Source: Penelope pileata (lineage: Eukaryota > Chordata > Aves > Galliformes > Cracidae). Taken from it: a stretch of 64,000 nucleotides of DNA. The position numbers were made by a program, and so were the translations under genes. Positions 47,160 through 58,320 of the stretch are shown here, piece by piece. Position 1 is the first letter of the stretch. Each line of letters begins with the position of its first letter. The stretch is from assembly GCA_013396635.1 (NCBI GenBank), contig WBMW01003136.1, positions 46,574 through 110,573 on the forward strand, read 5' to 3'. The notes under the pieces were generated by a model that did not search any database, was not told the DNA's origin, and was given only the letters and a program-made list of their open reading frames with translations.

Positions 47160-47540
47160 TCTTAAGAATGTGGAGAGAGAGGCATGCCTGAGGTGGGTAT
47201 GGCTCCCTTGACCTGGGGCCCCTTTTCAAGGGGTGTGTTTCACCCTACTCCCTCTCTAGCCCTGAAGAGGACACCTGCCCCCTGACACAAAGGGTTGTTT
47301 TTTTCAAGTCACACAAGCTTTGTTGGGCCTTTGCCTCCAAGCAAGCATCTCCCGCCAGGTGGAGAAGAGTCACTTCAGAGTGGGTTGGGAAGCGGGGGGA
47401 ACAAGCTTCAACCAGCTCCAACAAGACAAGTCTACCTCTGCCCTCTGGGAGAGACCTGCCCTGCGCAGAGCTGTGTTTGGCCACTGCTGGAGGCTTCAGA
47501 GGGTTGAGATCAGTGAGGAGGGTAGGACAAAAGAAATACA
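47160..47540. other. GC-rich island, unassigned
   Basis: Roughly 380 bp of clearly higher GC than the surrounding kilobases. It is open on both strands: a 135-residue minus frame runs through it (47245-47652) and a 90-residue plus frame overlaps it (47320-47592). Neither has a motif I recognise, and simultaneous openness on both strands is typical of stop-poor GC-rich DNA. An LTR piece, a retroposed fragment or a CpG-poor regulatory segment are all possible. Confidence 0.5.
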
Positions 47541-48799
47541 AGTAACAGCAGATAGAAAGTTTTTTTTCTATTTTTTCCCTTTCAGTAAATAGTATTATGT
47601 ACGGAACAATTTTGTTCAAGAAAGATTTTTTTTTGTTCTTACAGAAATGCAAGCAAAAAATACAGTTCTGAGGTAAATGAAAGAAACCTCAAGTGATAAT
47701 ACAGCTCAGTGACTAGGGAACTAGAGAGACGCAGCTTGAAAACCTTGATCTATTCCTGTCTGTGCCATTTATCTCCTTTATATAGCAAAAAAGGATTTTG
47801 CATATAAGTACTGAAGTTAGAGCACATATAAGCGTAAGAAACAGCCTACATAGAGACTCCTCCAGAAAGTGTTTTCAAGCAACTGAAAAGAGTTTAGGCT
47901 GCTGACACAAGCATGTAAAATTAGATTCCTAAAACATATGGTGTGAATATATTTATCAGCTTTCAATTTTGCTGCTTTCCCTTATTTTTTAGTGGAACCA
48001 TTAATGGCCTCTGTTCTCCGAAGTGTACATATATTTAGATCTCTGTATGTTTTATTTGACTAATATGATATTGCAGTGGAACATAGGCTCCTAAATTCCA
48101 TGCTGCATACCTGGGAACAGCTCAGTGGCTGCTAATCTGACAGACACCTCATCCCAAGGAGGACCACATTGTTTTTTAGGATGGAACAATTTATTACTGG
48201 ACATTTGCCACTGTTTTGACAATGCTAAGAATATCAGTGCTAGGTGTGCTTAAACAATTTATGAGTCCTTTTTGTGCAAATCACCACAGGTCCTTGCATT
48301 TTCAGATGATGCCCAATAACACTGAAAGAGTTAGTTTTTCCTCATATTATTTCTAGAACATTCTAATTCACTTGGAATTATCTACATCTTTATAGATTTT
48401 TAAAAACAAATTAAAACTTCTTTAGTGCTTAGTTCCCCCACCAGCATAGGAGAATTTAAATCCAAATATTCTACGCACTGATCACTAGATTATTAGTTGA
48501 CTAAACTGAAGTCATTTTTAATAGTATAGTTTTTCACTATGATTGATTTACTTCAAGATATATTTGTTGAAAGGAATAGAAAAGAGATAATAACTAGAAC
48601 CATATATTTAGACAATTTAACATGAGGAAAAATGTAGGCCCTAGTCTCTGCTTCCTGAATTATTTCTAAATTTCATCAAATAACTGCTTCATAATTATGG
48701 AATCAAAAGCTACAACCTTGGTTTACCTAAGAAAAGATCTTTTCCCTAACTTAAGAAGAAAGGATCTGGAATAAAGACATAGCTTCTTTGCAGTCTCAG
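47541..48799. other. AT-rich anonymous DNA
   Basis: No element or coding signal recognised. Confidence 0.6.
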
Positions 48800-49110
48800 G
48801 TCTTGAAAAGTCTTGAAAGTCTGTAAGGACAAAGATACCATAACATCTTTCAGTAGCCTGTTCCAATGCTTAGTGACCTCTTAGTGAAAAAGTTTTTTCT
48901 AACAATTTGAACTTGTTCAGACTCATGGCCAGTGCCCCTTTTGTCTCCTAGAGCTGTAAGGAAATAAAAGTTGCATGTAGCCTTTAAATCACCTCTTGGC
49001 ATTCTCATTGTCAGGTTAAACAAACCCAGCTCCTTCTAGCACACCTTTTAGACACCCTCCTTTTTCTCCATATCCTTCCGGAATTGAGAATGTCAAGCAA
49101 AAGTGGCACA
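48800..49110 (-). mobile_element. Ancient decayed CR1 LINE, 3' portion
   Basis: CAGTAGCCTGTTCCAATGCT, TTAGTGACCTCTTAGTGAAA, AAGTTTTTTCTAACAATTTG and GGCCAGTGCCCCTTTTGTCT follow the order of the reversed CR1 3' coding end (CTGTTCCAGTGCT, CACCCTCTCAGTGAAGAA, TTCTTTCTAACAT, TGGCCATTCCCTCTTGTCC). Divergence is heavy and no frame survives. Confidence 0.8.
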
Positions 49111-49559
49111 ATGTCTGAATCATAACCTTGCTAACACTAAGCGGAGAAAAATTATACTTTCCCTTGATTGGTCAGGTACAATTCTTTCTATGTATCACAG
49201 TGTTTCTTACTTATGAAGCTGGTTTTTTATCCATTTATTTTTACTCCCAAATTCGGTTCATCGGAGCTTGCATCCAGCCAGCTGGTTGTCAGTATGCATT
49301 TGTGTCTGGGCTTACTCTTCCCAGCATGTGGGAAATGGTTCTTTTCCTTAAAGAATTTCAAGAGACTTCCATTGGTTCCATCCTTACATTTCTTAGGGTA
49401 TTTCACAGTCAAAGATCTTTTGTAAATAACAAAACTTAGATTTGCTTATGAATTTTCTGACTGTGCGTAGAACAACATGTGCCCCACTATCAACTCTCAG
49501 CTACTCGACCCATTCCCAGTGCCAGCTGGACATGGACCTGTTGATTTCTATTCTTTAAG

Positions 49560-49740
49560 CTCAGAAGGATGCCATCTTAAAAGCCTGCCTGTAAGTCAAT
49601 ATGTATTCTACATCCACCACTGTTCCATCATCCACCTAGTCATTTCATCATGAAAACAATTGAAGTTATTCAAAAATGACTTGACCTTTGTTAACCTTTG
49701 CTGGCTATTCTTCTACATCTTTTTTGAAATATGTGCTTGC
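49560..49740 (-). mobile_element. Ancient decayed CR1 LINE, RT motif A region
   Basis: The strand reads reversed CR1 sequence: GTATTCTACATCCACCACTG, TCCATCATCCACCTAGTCAT, TGACTTGACCTTTGTTAACC and TTTGCTGGCTATTC. These match the stretch from the motif A region back towards the RT entry. It probably belongs to the same old copy as 48800-49110. The 450 bp between them are too decayed to assign, and the spacing is shorter than in an intact CR1. Confidence 0.72.
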
Positions 49741-50084
49741 AAATGGATTTCAAGGCAACATTATACACTTACACAAATATAAAACATTAAGTAGATAGTC
49801 ATACTCGATTGCCTTCTATAACGAAATACTAGCTTTATGCGCGGCGAGGGAGCAGTAGCTTCTGTTTACTTTAACTTTAGCCAGCCTATTGGCAGCAAAT
49901 ATACTTTAGCCAAATTGGTAAGATATAACCTGGATAGACAGACTGTAAAATGAGAAGAAAATTATCGGTATCACCGAGCTCAAAGAGATGTGTTATCACA
50001 TCTAGCTGGTGGCTGGTTACTAATAGCATGTGTTGAGGCCGGTACTAGTTTATTACGCATCTTGACGATAGGCCAGTCTGTACT
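49741..50084. other. Anonymous DNA with a short GC-rich word
   Basis: GCGCGGCGAGGGAGC at about 49838-49852 is unusually CpG-rich for this window, in otherwise AT-rich sequence. No element recognised. Confidence 0.5.
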
Positions 50085-50520
50085 ATTAGCAAATTCACTG
50101 ATTATACCAATACTTTGGAAGGCAAGGCTGCTAGTCTGTATAAAAGGGCTGACAGAAACTTATGCCATTCAACAAATGGAAATATGAAACCCTGCCCCTG
50201 GACCAAAATAATCCTATGCAACAGTACAGTATGGGGAAAAGACAGTTTTGCAGAAAATGGAATGGAGGATCCTGGTGGTCAGTTGAATGTGGGACAGCAG
50301 TGAGCCCTTGTGGCAAAGCAGTGAGCCCAATGGAAGACTATCAAGGTGACTAGGAGACTGAAGAGTGTACCAAATGAAAAAAGTTTGAAAGCTCTGCCTG
50401 TCAAGAATGGGAAACTAAGGAGAGATGAGGATCTTATTTCTTTCTACAGCTACCTAAACTGAAGGTAGAAAGACATTGGTAGTAGAGTCTAATTGGAGGT
50501 ACAAATTGCAGAATAAGAGA
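50085..50520 (+). mobile_element. Ancient decayed CR1 LINE fragment (RT motif C onward)
   Basis: ATTAGCAAATTCACTGATTATACC is the relic of CR1 motif C (coding for SKFADDT). CCCTGCCCCTGGACCAAAAT, AATCCTATGCAACAGTACAG, ATCCTGGTGGTCAGTTGAAT and GCCCTTGTGGCAAAGCAG then follow in normal CR1 order. Stops in all frames. It is one of the oldest CR1 copies here. Confidence 0.82.
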
Positions 50521-51597
50521 AAAGAAGACTTATTTATCAATGTTATAGGAAATGTTAGAAGTGAAATTAACAAATATTTTAAGTGAAACTTAAAACTGAA
50601 TATAGGAGTATCCAGAATTTTTTTGTTGTTGTTGACTTGATCATACCAAAACTAAAGGGTGGAAATGGAGATAAAAATCTGTTGTCTTGCCTACTCAATG
50701 ACTATACACTTTACACATACTCCAAAATAAAAATAATTCCATATACTGTATATTAGATTTTTTAATATGTATTTTTTTTCTCTTTTATGGCCTAATCTAC
50801 AAAAAACAAAATCTAATAATCTTTAGGAATCTTGTCAGTTTCTCTGGGAGTAAGGTACTTTTACATCTTTAAGATTTGGGCTAGATTATAACTTTAATGT
50901 TACACTAAATAGAAGGAAAAAGAATGTTTCTAGAATAAATTCCTGAACACATCATATTATGTATGTATAGCTGCTTTAAGAAATGCAGTCCCAGAGTAAT
51001 TTCCCTTTTGAATGATAATTTTAGTAATGAACACAATCTTAGTAAATGTTAGTGCATTCTCCAGTGGAGATCTGGCTACCAAATACTTTTATGATCTGGT
51101 GTTGTAAACTTAAAAAAGATCTACAGTTTGTCTCTTTTGTTCATAATCCAAAAATCAGTGAGGTAAAGGAAAGAAATGGTAAAAGAAATGGTCACATAAC
51201 GTTGACATATATTTATTCTGCAATTATCTACTGAGTTAAGCAAAATGTGAGTAGGATATTTGGTTATATAGGATTAATAAATACTTACTGAAACAGAGTT
51301 TTGTATATTACCTTCAGATTCTCAGTTTAGAAAGAAGTATTATTAGTAGTATTAGGTGTGCGATAGGTAACTAGTACAAATATGTTTAATAACAGTGTTG
51401 ATAGAGAGAGCCAAACTGTACAAGGAAAATTTGTTAAGGTAATGAGTTACAGAGCTTTCATCACAAATTAAATCTGTCTATGATAGCAGTTCTATGCAAC
51501 TTTTCTCTGTCTCATCTGCAGTCTAACTGCAGAATATATTTATCAGTACTGTTATTCTACAACTTATCTGGCCTTTCCTTTTTTTCCTCCATACATG
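50521..51597. other. AT-rich anonymous DNA
   Basis: No element or coding signal recognised. Confidence 0.6.
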
Positions 51598-51640
51598 CAG
51601 GACTAGATGACCTTTAAAGTCCCTTCCAACTCTAAGGAAC
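51598..51640 (+). mobile_element. CR1 3'-terminal scrap
   Basis: CAGGACTAGATGACCTTTAA followed by AGTCCCTTCCAACTCTAAGG is the CR1 3' untranslated block. The octamer tail has decayed. Confidence 0.8.
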
Positions 51641-54600
51641 ATTGCCCTTGTTCTACTGATTTCTTCTATACTTTGTGTTGTTTAAGATCAGAATAATGGG
51701 GCTTATTGACTTTTAGTAATGAAGTTAAGTCTGTAGGACTAGTACAGCTTAGCCTGAGATATGATTTAGTATCTTTTAGGATAAAGTCAGAAGAACAAGG
51801 TTGTGTTTTAGGTCCCAGAAACATAGATAACATGAGGTTCATAACTGAGATAACATGAAAATAATCATTCAAGTCAGGCAGAAAAATGAGGATCTAGTTG
51901 GAACATAAAGAAGTTTCTGAAGTGGAAGATTTTTAGGTTCTAAAACAAACCATATATTGATATTGCTTCATTTTTTGTCTTTGTTCGTAGTTACTTATTG
52001 TGGAAAAGTTAATCAGCAAAAGAATAAGCTGTGTAACTTTTCAGAGAGAGGTTGGTAAAGATGGTAGGCAAAAATTTAATTTTTATGAGTTTAAATTATC
52101 TGCAAAGAAAATAAAATCCTGTTTTTAAAAATAATGTCATTTTCACTTTATGAGGTATAGATTTTTATGAGTCAATGTCTACTCTTAATCCTAACTAAAG
52201 ATATCTAATTTTTCTTCCAAAAAGGGTTCAGGTTAGTTAAATTTTCTCTTGAAGACCTGCTTCAGCATAACATTAGATTACTAAATCATGAAGATTTTTA
52301 CCTTGACCAAGTTCAAAAAATTAGTTCCTTCAGCAGACAATTTAAATAATTTTAAGTTCCTTCCTAGATTCCTGAATGGAATGTCTAAGCTTGGTACGTA
52401 AAAAATGGATATTTATTATTAATTACTGTCCTCCCATTTCTCCTTAAAACAAGAATTACGCCATTGTGTGTGACCATTCTGTTGTATTTATCACCAAATT
52501 TTGGGAGAGAGAAAAAAAATGTTAAGTAATTTATTGAACATTCATTCTCTCAAATGCATTTTTTAATCACTATTTGAACTTCATTTTTGAGGCACTAGCA
52601 TGACTTCATCTCAAGATTTTCAGTGCTTTTGAAAAATAGACTTTCAATAGAATGTCTACTTTGACAATTCTTTATTTTACTTTTTCAGGTATTTATTATT
52701 ACTGATTGCAGTAGAGATAGCTAGATAGCTAACTTCAAGTTGAATGTTTCCTATACTAGAAACTTCTTAGTAGTAGGAAAAACAAAACAAAAACCTGTTC
52801 ACATAGTTCAGCATGTTTCTCAGCAGAAGAACTTTTAAAATAATTTTGAATAAATGTTTGAACTTGTCTTTAGTGACTGAGGAATCAATTACATACAACT
52901 TTTCATCTTCTAGTAGGAAAATTTCTTCAATACTTTTGTCTGTCTACCTTTTTAGCCTTTTATGAATAGTAAAAAAAAAAACAATATATGAAGATTTTCT
53001 TTCCACTGAAGAATTTTCATAAAAGAATTTTTATAAGAGAAATTTTCATATATTTTCATAGTAAAAGAAAGTTAAAACACTGAAAATCTGGAGCATATTA
53101 GGCAATTATTTCTCGCAGGGGCATCATACTTCTAAGAACTCTCAAACCCCGTTTAATCTGGGTGTATATTCATCAGAATTACAGAAAGAAATGAAAAACC
53201 ACCTCTCCACCAATTAATATCAGGGAGAGTACATCAAACTGATGTATTTATTTTTTAATGTAATTAATTAATGACTAACATTAATTCTATAATAAAATTC
53301 TATGGAACTCAGTGTGAATGATTTCATGTAATTTAAGTGCACATGATTCTGAAAGAATAAGTTTATAGAAAGAAAATGTTCGTCTCATCTGCTTGTGTTC
53401 CCTTTTTTTAGGTGTTCAAATTACTCCGTATTTGGTATATATCTTTTTCATATTGATATCTACTGATGTAATCTAGCTGTGGTACCAAAACTATTGAAAG
53501 TACTGCAGACCTGCAAAAGGAAACAAACAGGCCAAAAGTGAATTTTGAGCTCACGAATAATGCTGAACATAAATCGTTTATTTGGCTATAGCTGCAAAAA
53601 AGACCTAACCAGGCACAGTGCTGTTAATATCATAACTCACTGCAACTGAAGCAGTAAATGTTGATTAACTGTAACCTTAGAAACCCACCCACATCTCCTT
53701 AAATTTTCTCTGCTCAGCTACCTACAGAAATAAGCAGGTCACAGATAGATTTTCCCAACATGATCAACACATTTCCCTTCTCATTCCATCACTCCCCCAC
53801 TTGAGTTTCACTTGAGTTTGCATAGCAGCAATTCCTCAAAAATTATTTGTAGAATGGATCTACATTCATAGATGATGATATGCTTATGCCATAAGAACTA
53901 CAGCTAATAAAGTGCCAGATTTATCATTTGTAGCTCAAAAGAATTAAATAATATATAAGACTAGTATTTGATTTTATTACTAATCATTACTAATTCTTTC
54001 ATCTTTTTTTCATCTAAATTTTATCCCAATCTTTTTTGATTGTGTGGGGATTTTTGTTTGTATGTTTTTTCTTTCTAAAAAGAACTGTGACAACATATTA
54101 AAACCATAGCTATAATTCCATTTCAGATTCAGTCATTTTGTGTGAAAAGTATGAAAAATTAAACAGAAATACATACTAAGTTTTGCTCGTTTCAGTGCTG
54201 TTTTTTCTGCAAAAAACTAAAACTTTGATATTGAAAGACTGATTATTCACAGAATATGATTGCAATTTCCTATTATTAATTGGTAGTAAAAGTCATGTCA
54301 ATATATTAGAAATTGTGATTGTCAGCTTTTAATTATAATTTTATTTCAAAACAAAAGTTGGGAAACTCAGTCTGAAGAAAACATGGTATTCATAAGTCAT
54401 AACAAGATATTTGAAGAACAAGAGCAATTGATAATTTCAGTCATCCAAAGCTGTTATTAAAACTAAGTAATATCTGTTGCTACTTAGCAAACACAATCCA
54501 ACAAATATAGTTGGGATTTTCTCTGAATACATAGCTCACTTTTCATTTCAGTGTCAAAAGACTGCACAGAAGTGTATAAAAGTATATAAGGTAACTCCTT

Positions 54601-55504
54601 AGGCCTTCTTTCCGCAGACATTCATTTAGAGTGTTCTGTTACACGATTATCTCTTTTACATGTCTCAAAACTATTTTCAGCATAAATACTGAGGAAGATA
54701 CCAAGAATAATTGGTGCTTAAGAATTCCAGAAGATATTAAATGTCTTAGTTATTGTTCTACAATCTTCATCATTTCTTTGCTACATATTTTAATTGTTGA
54801 ATCCTTACAAAAAGAGTACCATCAGTTTTTTAACATAAATCCTAACCAGAACAAAACTCAGTCTTCAGGCTACAACTCCAAGACACCTGAAAAAGAAAAT
54901 CCACCTCCTCAAGGCCACATATGCTCTAATATTTAAGCAGATCTAATCAAATTACTTTGTAAAATGTTCCTAGACTTGGTCAACACAAACTTCATATTAC
55001 TGAATTGTGTTAGTACATGTAAGACATGTAGTGAATCCATTAGCCAAAGGAACCTAAACAAACTTCTTATTAGTCACTACTATGCCATTATAACTTTTTA
55101 CACATAGAACTTGTGCTCATAATAACTGTCACCATGCAGTGTAAAGAAACAATATCAAAAGTACTAGTATTATCCATACATTTGTTTAATTTTAATATGG
55201 AAATTTCATGCATTATTTCACCTCTCGTTACTGTTATATATTGTAAAGTACTGAACAACTACAAGAAGCTTCTAATGGAAGCATGGATAAGGAAATTTTT
55301 TTATTTGAATTAAAGATGTTTGGTTGTGTTAGGTGGGGAAAAAGAAATTTAAAGGATAGCATTTAGTTTAAAATGTCTATACAGAAGTTTTAGTTTAGCA
55401 ACATCTATGCTAAACATACTACACGTTGAATCTGGGGGAGAAGCAATCAATGTTAGGGGATTTTGTTTGTTTCAGAAGAAAATACAGCACACGAATAAAA
55501 TAAG
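51641..55504. other. Nearly four kilobases of AT-rich anonymous DNA
   Basis: No transposon family recognised. A tandem of CACTTGAGTTT occurs near 53797-53818. A 101-residue plus frame at 54631-54936 follows a TATAAAAGTATATAAGG sequence at 54575-54591 and a CTTCTTTCCGCAG acceptor-like sequence at 54606-54618. The predicted peptide has no recognisable domain, so I do not call it a gene. Confidence 0.55.
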
Positions 55505-56094
55505 AATCACAGAATCACAGAATTGCAGGGGTTGGAAGGGACCTCGAGAGATCATCGAGTCCAACCCCCCTGCCAAAGCAGGTTCCCTACAGCAGCNNNN
55601 NNNNNNNNNNNNNNNNNNNNNNNNNNNNNNNNNNNNNNNNNNNNNNAGGATCACCTCCCTCGACCTGCTGGCAATACTCTTTTTAATGCACCCTAGGATC
55701 CCACTGGCCTTCTTGGCCACCAGGGCACACTGCTGGCTCATGGCCAACCTGTTGTCTACCAGGACCCCCAGGTCCCTCTCTGCAGAGCTCCTCTCCAGCA
55801 GGTCATCCCCCAGCCTGTACTGGTACATGCGGTTATTCCTCCCCAGGTGCAAGACTCTACACTTGCTTTTGTTGAACCTCATCAGGTTCCTCTCTGCCCA
55901 ACTCTCCAGCCTGGTCAGGTCTTGCTGAATGGCAGCACAGCCTTCTGGCGTGTCAGCCACTCCCCCTAGCTTCGTGTCATCAGCAAACTTGCTGAAGGTG
56001 GACACTATCCCCTCATCAAGGTCGTTGATGAAGATATTGAACAAGACTGGACCCAGCACCGACCCCTGGGGAACACTGCTAGTTACAGGCCTCA
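55505..56094 (-). mobile_element. CR1 LINE, youngest-looking copy, with 50-N gap
   Basis: The plus strand opens with AATCACAGAATCACAGAATT and TTGGAAGGGACCTCGAGAGA, then CATCGAGTCCAACCC: a well-preserved reversed CR1 3' end. After the gap (55597-55646) comes RT C-terminal and motif B/C sequence, ending at 56094. If the gap length is real, about 0.5 kb of CR1 between the 3' block and the RT C-terminus is absent, so the gap is probably longer than 50 bp. Confidence 0.95.
55597..55646. other. 50-N assembly gap inside CR1
   Basis: Exactly 50 Ns, flanked on both sides by CR1 sequence on the same strand. A round number suggests a placeholder length. Confidence 0.95.
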
Positions 56095-56095
56095 A
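55649..56095 (-). pseudogene. CR1 ORF2 reverse transcriptase, motif B/C and C-terminal part
   Basis: An uninterrupted minus-strand frame. It begins SVPQGSVLGPVLFNIFIND (motif B onward), then SKFADDTKLGG with an intact FADD catalytic pair, NLMRFNKSKCRVLHLGRNN, RSSAERDLGVLVDN and QQCALVAKKASGILGC. It is close to the CR1 at 16996-17430 (both share NNRMHQY/NNRMYQY), so these two belong to the same subfamily. It is truncated at its 5' side, so no full enzyme is encoded. Confidence 0.93.
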
Positions 56096-58013
56096 GAAAA
56101 TGTCTTATGTGTCTATTTTAGTCAAAAAAATTACAACACTAGTGTTTAATTGTGCATTTAATTTTAAGGGCTTTGATTCACTTCCCATATTTTTTTAGCA
56201 TTTCATTTCACAAGAGAATAAATGCACATAATTATGAATGAGTTAACTGTCCAACAAATAACAGATTACTGCAATGATTACTCTTCCTACATGGCAATTA
56301 ATCATACTAATAAAACTGAATACCTACTTAGAGACAAAGGGAGAAGAAATTATTTTGTTATTGTAACTATGCCAATAAGTTGACAAATATAACTTCTACA
56401 GAGTGATTATGAATGCAGAAAATTCTCTTGATTTTTGAATGCCATTCTTAGCAAGCTGATAGAGCTCTACTCTTCTTTAGACAAGTAACAGAATAAAGCC
56501 TTATGCGGTGAAAGGGTCTTATAAAAATATTGCATATTGATAAATCATATTAATGATTATAATGATAATAATTAATTAAAAATAAGTTGAGACTTAAAAG
56601 AAAAACAAACTGCCTCTTATATTATAGGATAAATTTCAGCATGCAGGTAGTTACAGCAGAATAGATTTTGTCCTATAAATCCAGATTTTAACTTACCTTA
56701 TAATCCTGCATGTGCTGAGAAGAAAAAGAAAAATAATTTTCAAACTATAATGTCAGCACATAGAGAAAGTAAATGAGTCAGTGTTATGCAAAGTAAAATC
56801 TCCCAATACCAGGGCAAGATAGGTAAAACTATAAATTAAATATGAATTAAATAGATGTCATCTCCCAGTGGCAGAGATTAACTACTGCTGCACTTCTTTA
56901 CAGAGCACTAAACTTGAACCGGTAAGGGCAATACTGACTTTGAACTTTTAACTGCAAGCACTTCAACACCCTAATAGTGTAATTGACATTTGATTTGAAA
57001 AGCCTTTCTTCATGTTATATAACAGGCTTTGATATTTAATATCTTTCAGACATAAATCTTTGCTGTTTTCTATACAATACCGAAGAAAAACATGAACTAT
57101 GTAACTATTGGGTAGGTGAAGAAAAAGAACTCCCCCCGCAAAATTATCTGTATTCAGCTGTGAAGCTGTGTTCCCCATCCAGATCCTGAAGATGATAAGA
57201 AACAAAACAAAAACAAACAAACAAAACAAAACAATTTTTGTGTTTATTTTACTTTCTTCTGATTCCTTTGTTTTCATGAAAAGACTGAAAGTATTTCAGC
57301 TGATACTTCTGCTGAATAGTCAGTGTGAATCTCACTTCCCGTGGCAAGGTAGTCAGTCTCCCCCAAAAAACAGATAGAATTTCATCATGAAATTTTATAT
57401 TTTTTTGCTTACTTTCTTTTGAACTCAGTCCTGCAGTTTCCAATGTACAAAACTGACAGAACACCATGTAATCTTACTGAATTTATGTAAATCAAAATTC
57501 AAATGTTTAATCATTTTTGTTCTTCAATTCTGAGATCTTTCTGAAGGTCAAATCATTTTGATCTTTGATCAAGCCTTTCTTTCACTCTCATACTCCAATA
57601 TAAAACTGAGAGATTGTATACATCTCTCTTCTCTTGAACCCAATGGTTTATCTTGGAAGTTTCTTTCATTTTCATCTTGATTACAGCACAGGACATACAC
57701 ATATAATCAAAAGATGCTTCACATTTGAACATTCAACTATAAGATACTTTTAGGCTATTAAGTTTGCAACAATTTACTTTTCATTCTATTTTTTCTCTTT
57801 CTTTCTTTGCCATTTCTGGAATTGCGATAAATAGTGATTTTCTGTCTGTAGTAGAATTATATGTGTAGAAAATGTAATAGCATCATTATCTTTGTAAATA
57901 CTGAACCCTAATGCAGAATTCTTCTGTCAAAACTAATTTTACTAGCAAAGATATCCCTTTGTCATGCATACTTATCTGAGGTACTTTTAATATAGCTATA
58001 GTTTAGTTTAAAG
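56096..58013. other. AT-rich anonymous DNA
   Basis: No element recognised. It includes a (CAAAA/CAAA)n tract near 57200-57235. Confidence 0.6.
57200..57235. repeat. A-rich (CAAA)n simple repeat
   Basis: Mixed AAAC and AAAAC units. Confidence 0.8.
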
Positions 58014-58320
58014 CCACAGATTCAAGAATGGTTGAGGTTGGAAGGGATCTTCAGACCATCTAGTCTAATCCCCCTGTTAAAAGAATGGTCAACTGTCCAG
58101 TCAGGTTTTGAGTATCTCCAGGGATAAAGAATACCAGTCCAGGCAACTTGCTCCAGTGTCTGATCAAACTCACAATTAAAATAAACTTACTCTTACATGA
58201 AATTTCCTGTATTTCAGTTTGTGCCCATCACCTTTTGTCTTGTCACTGGGTACCACTGTGAATAGTCTGACTCTCTTTTTCACTCACTCCATTCAGGTAT
58301 TTCCTGAAAATAAGATCACT
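58014..58320 (-). mobile_element. Decayed CR1 LINE 3' end
   Basis: GGTTGAGGTTGGAAGGGATC, TTCAGACCATCTAGTCTAAT and CCCCCTGTTAAAAGAATGG open the reversed 3' block. CAGGCAACTTGCTCCAGTG, GTTTGTGCCCATCACC and TTGTCACTGGGTACCACTG follow in CR1 order, ending near CATTCAGGTATTTCC. Confidence 0.88.
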
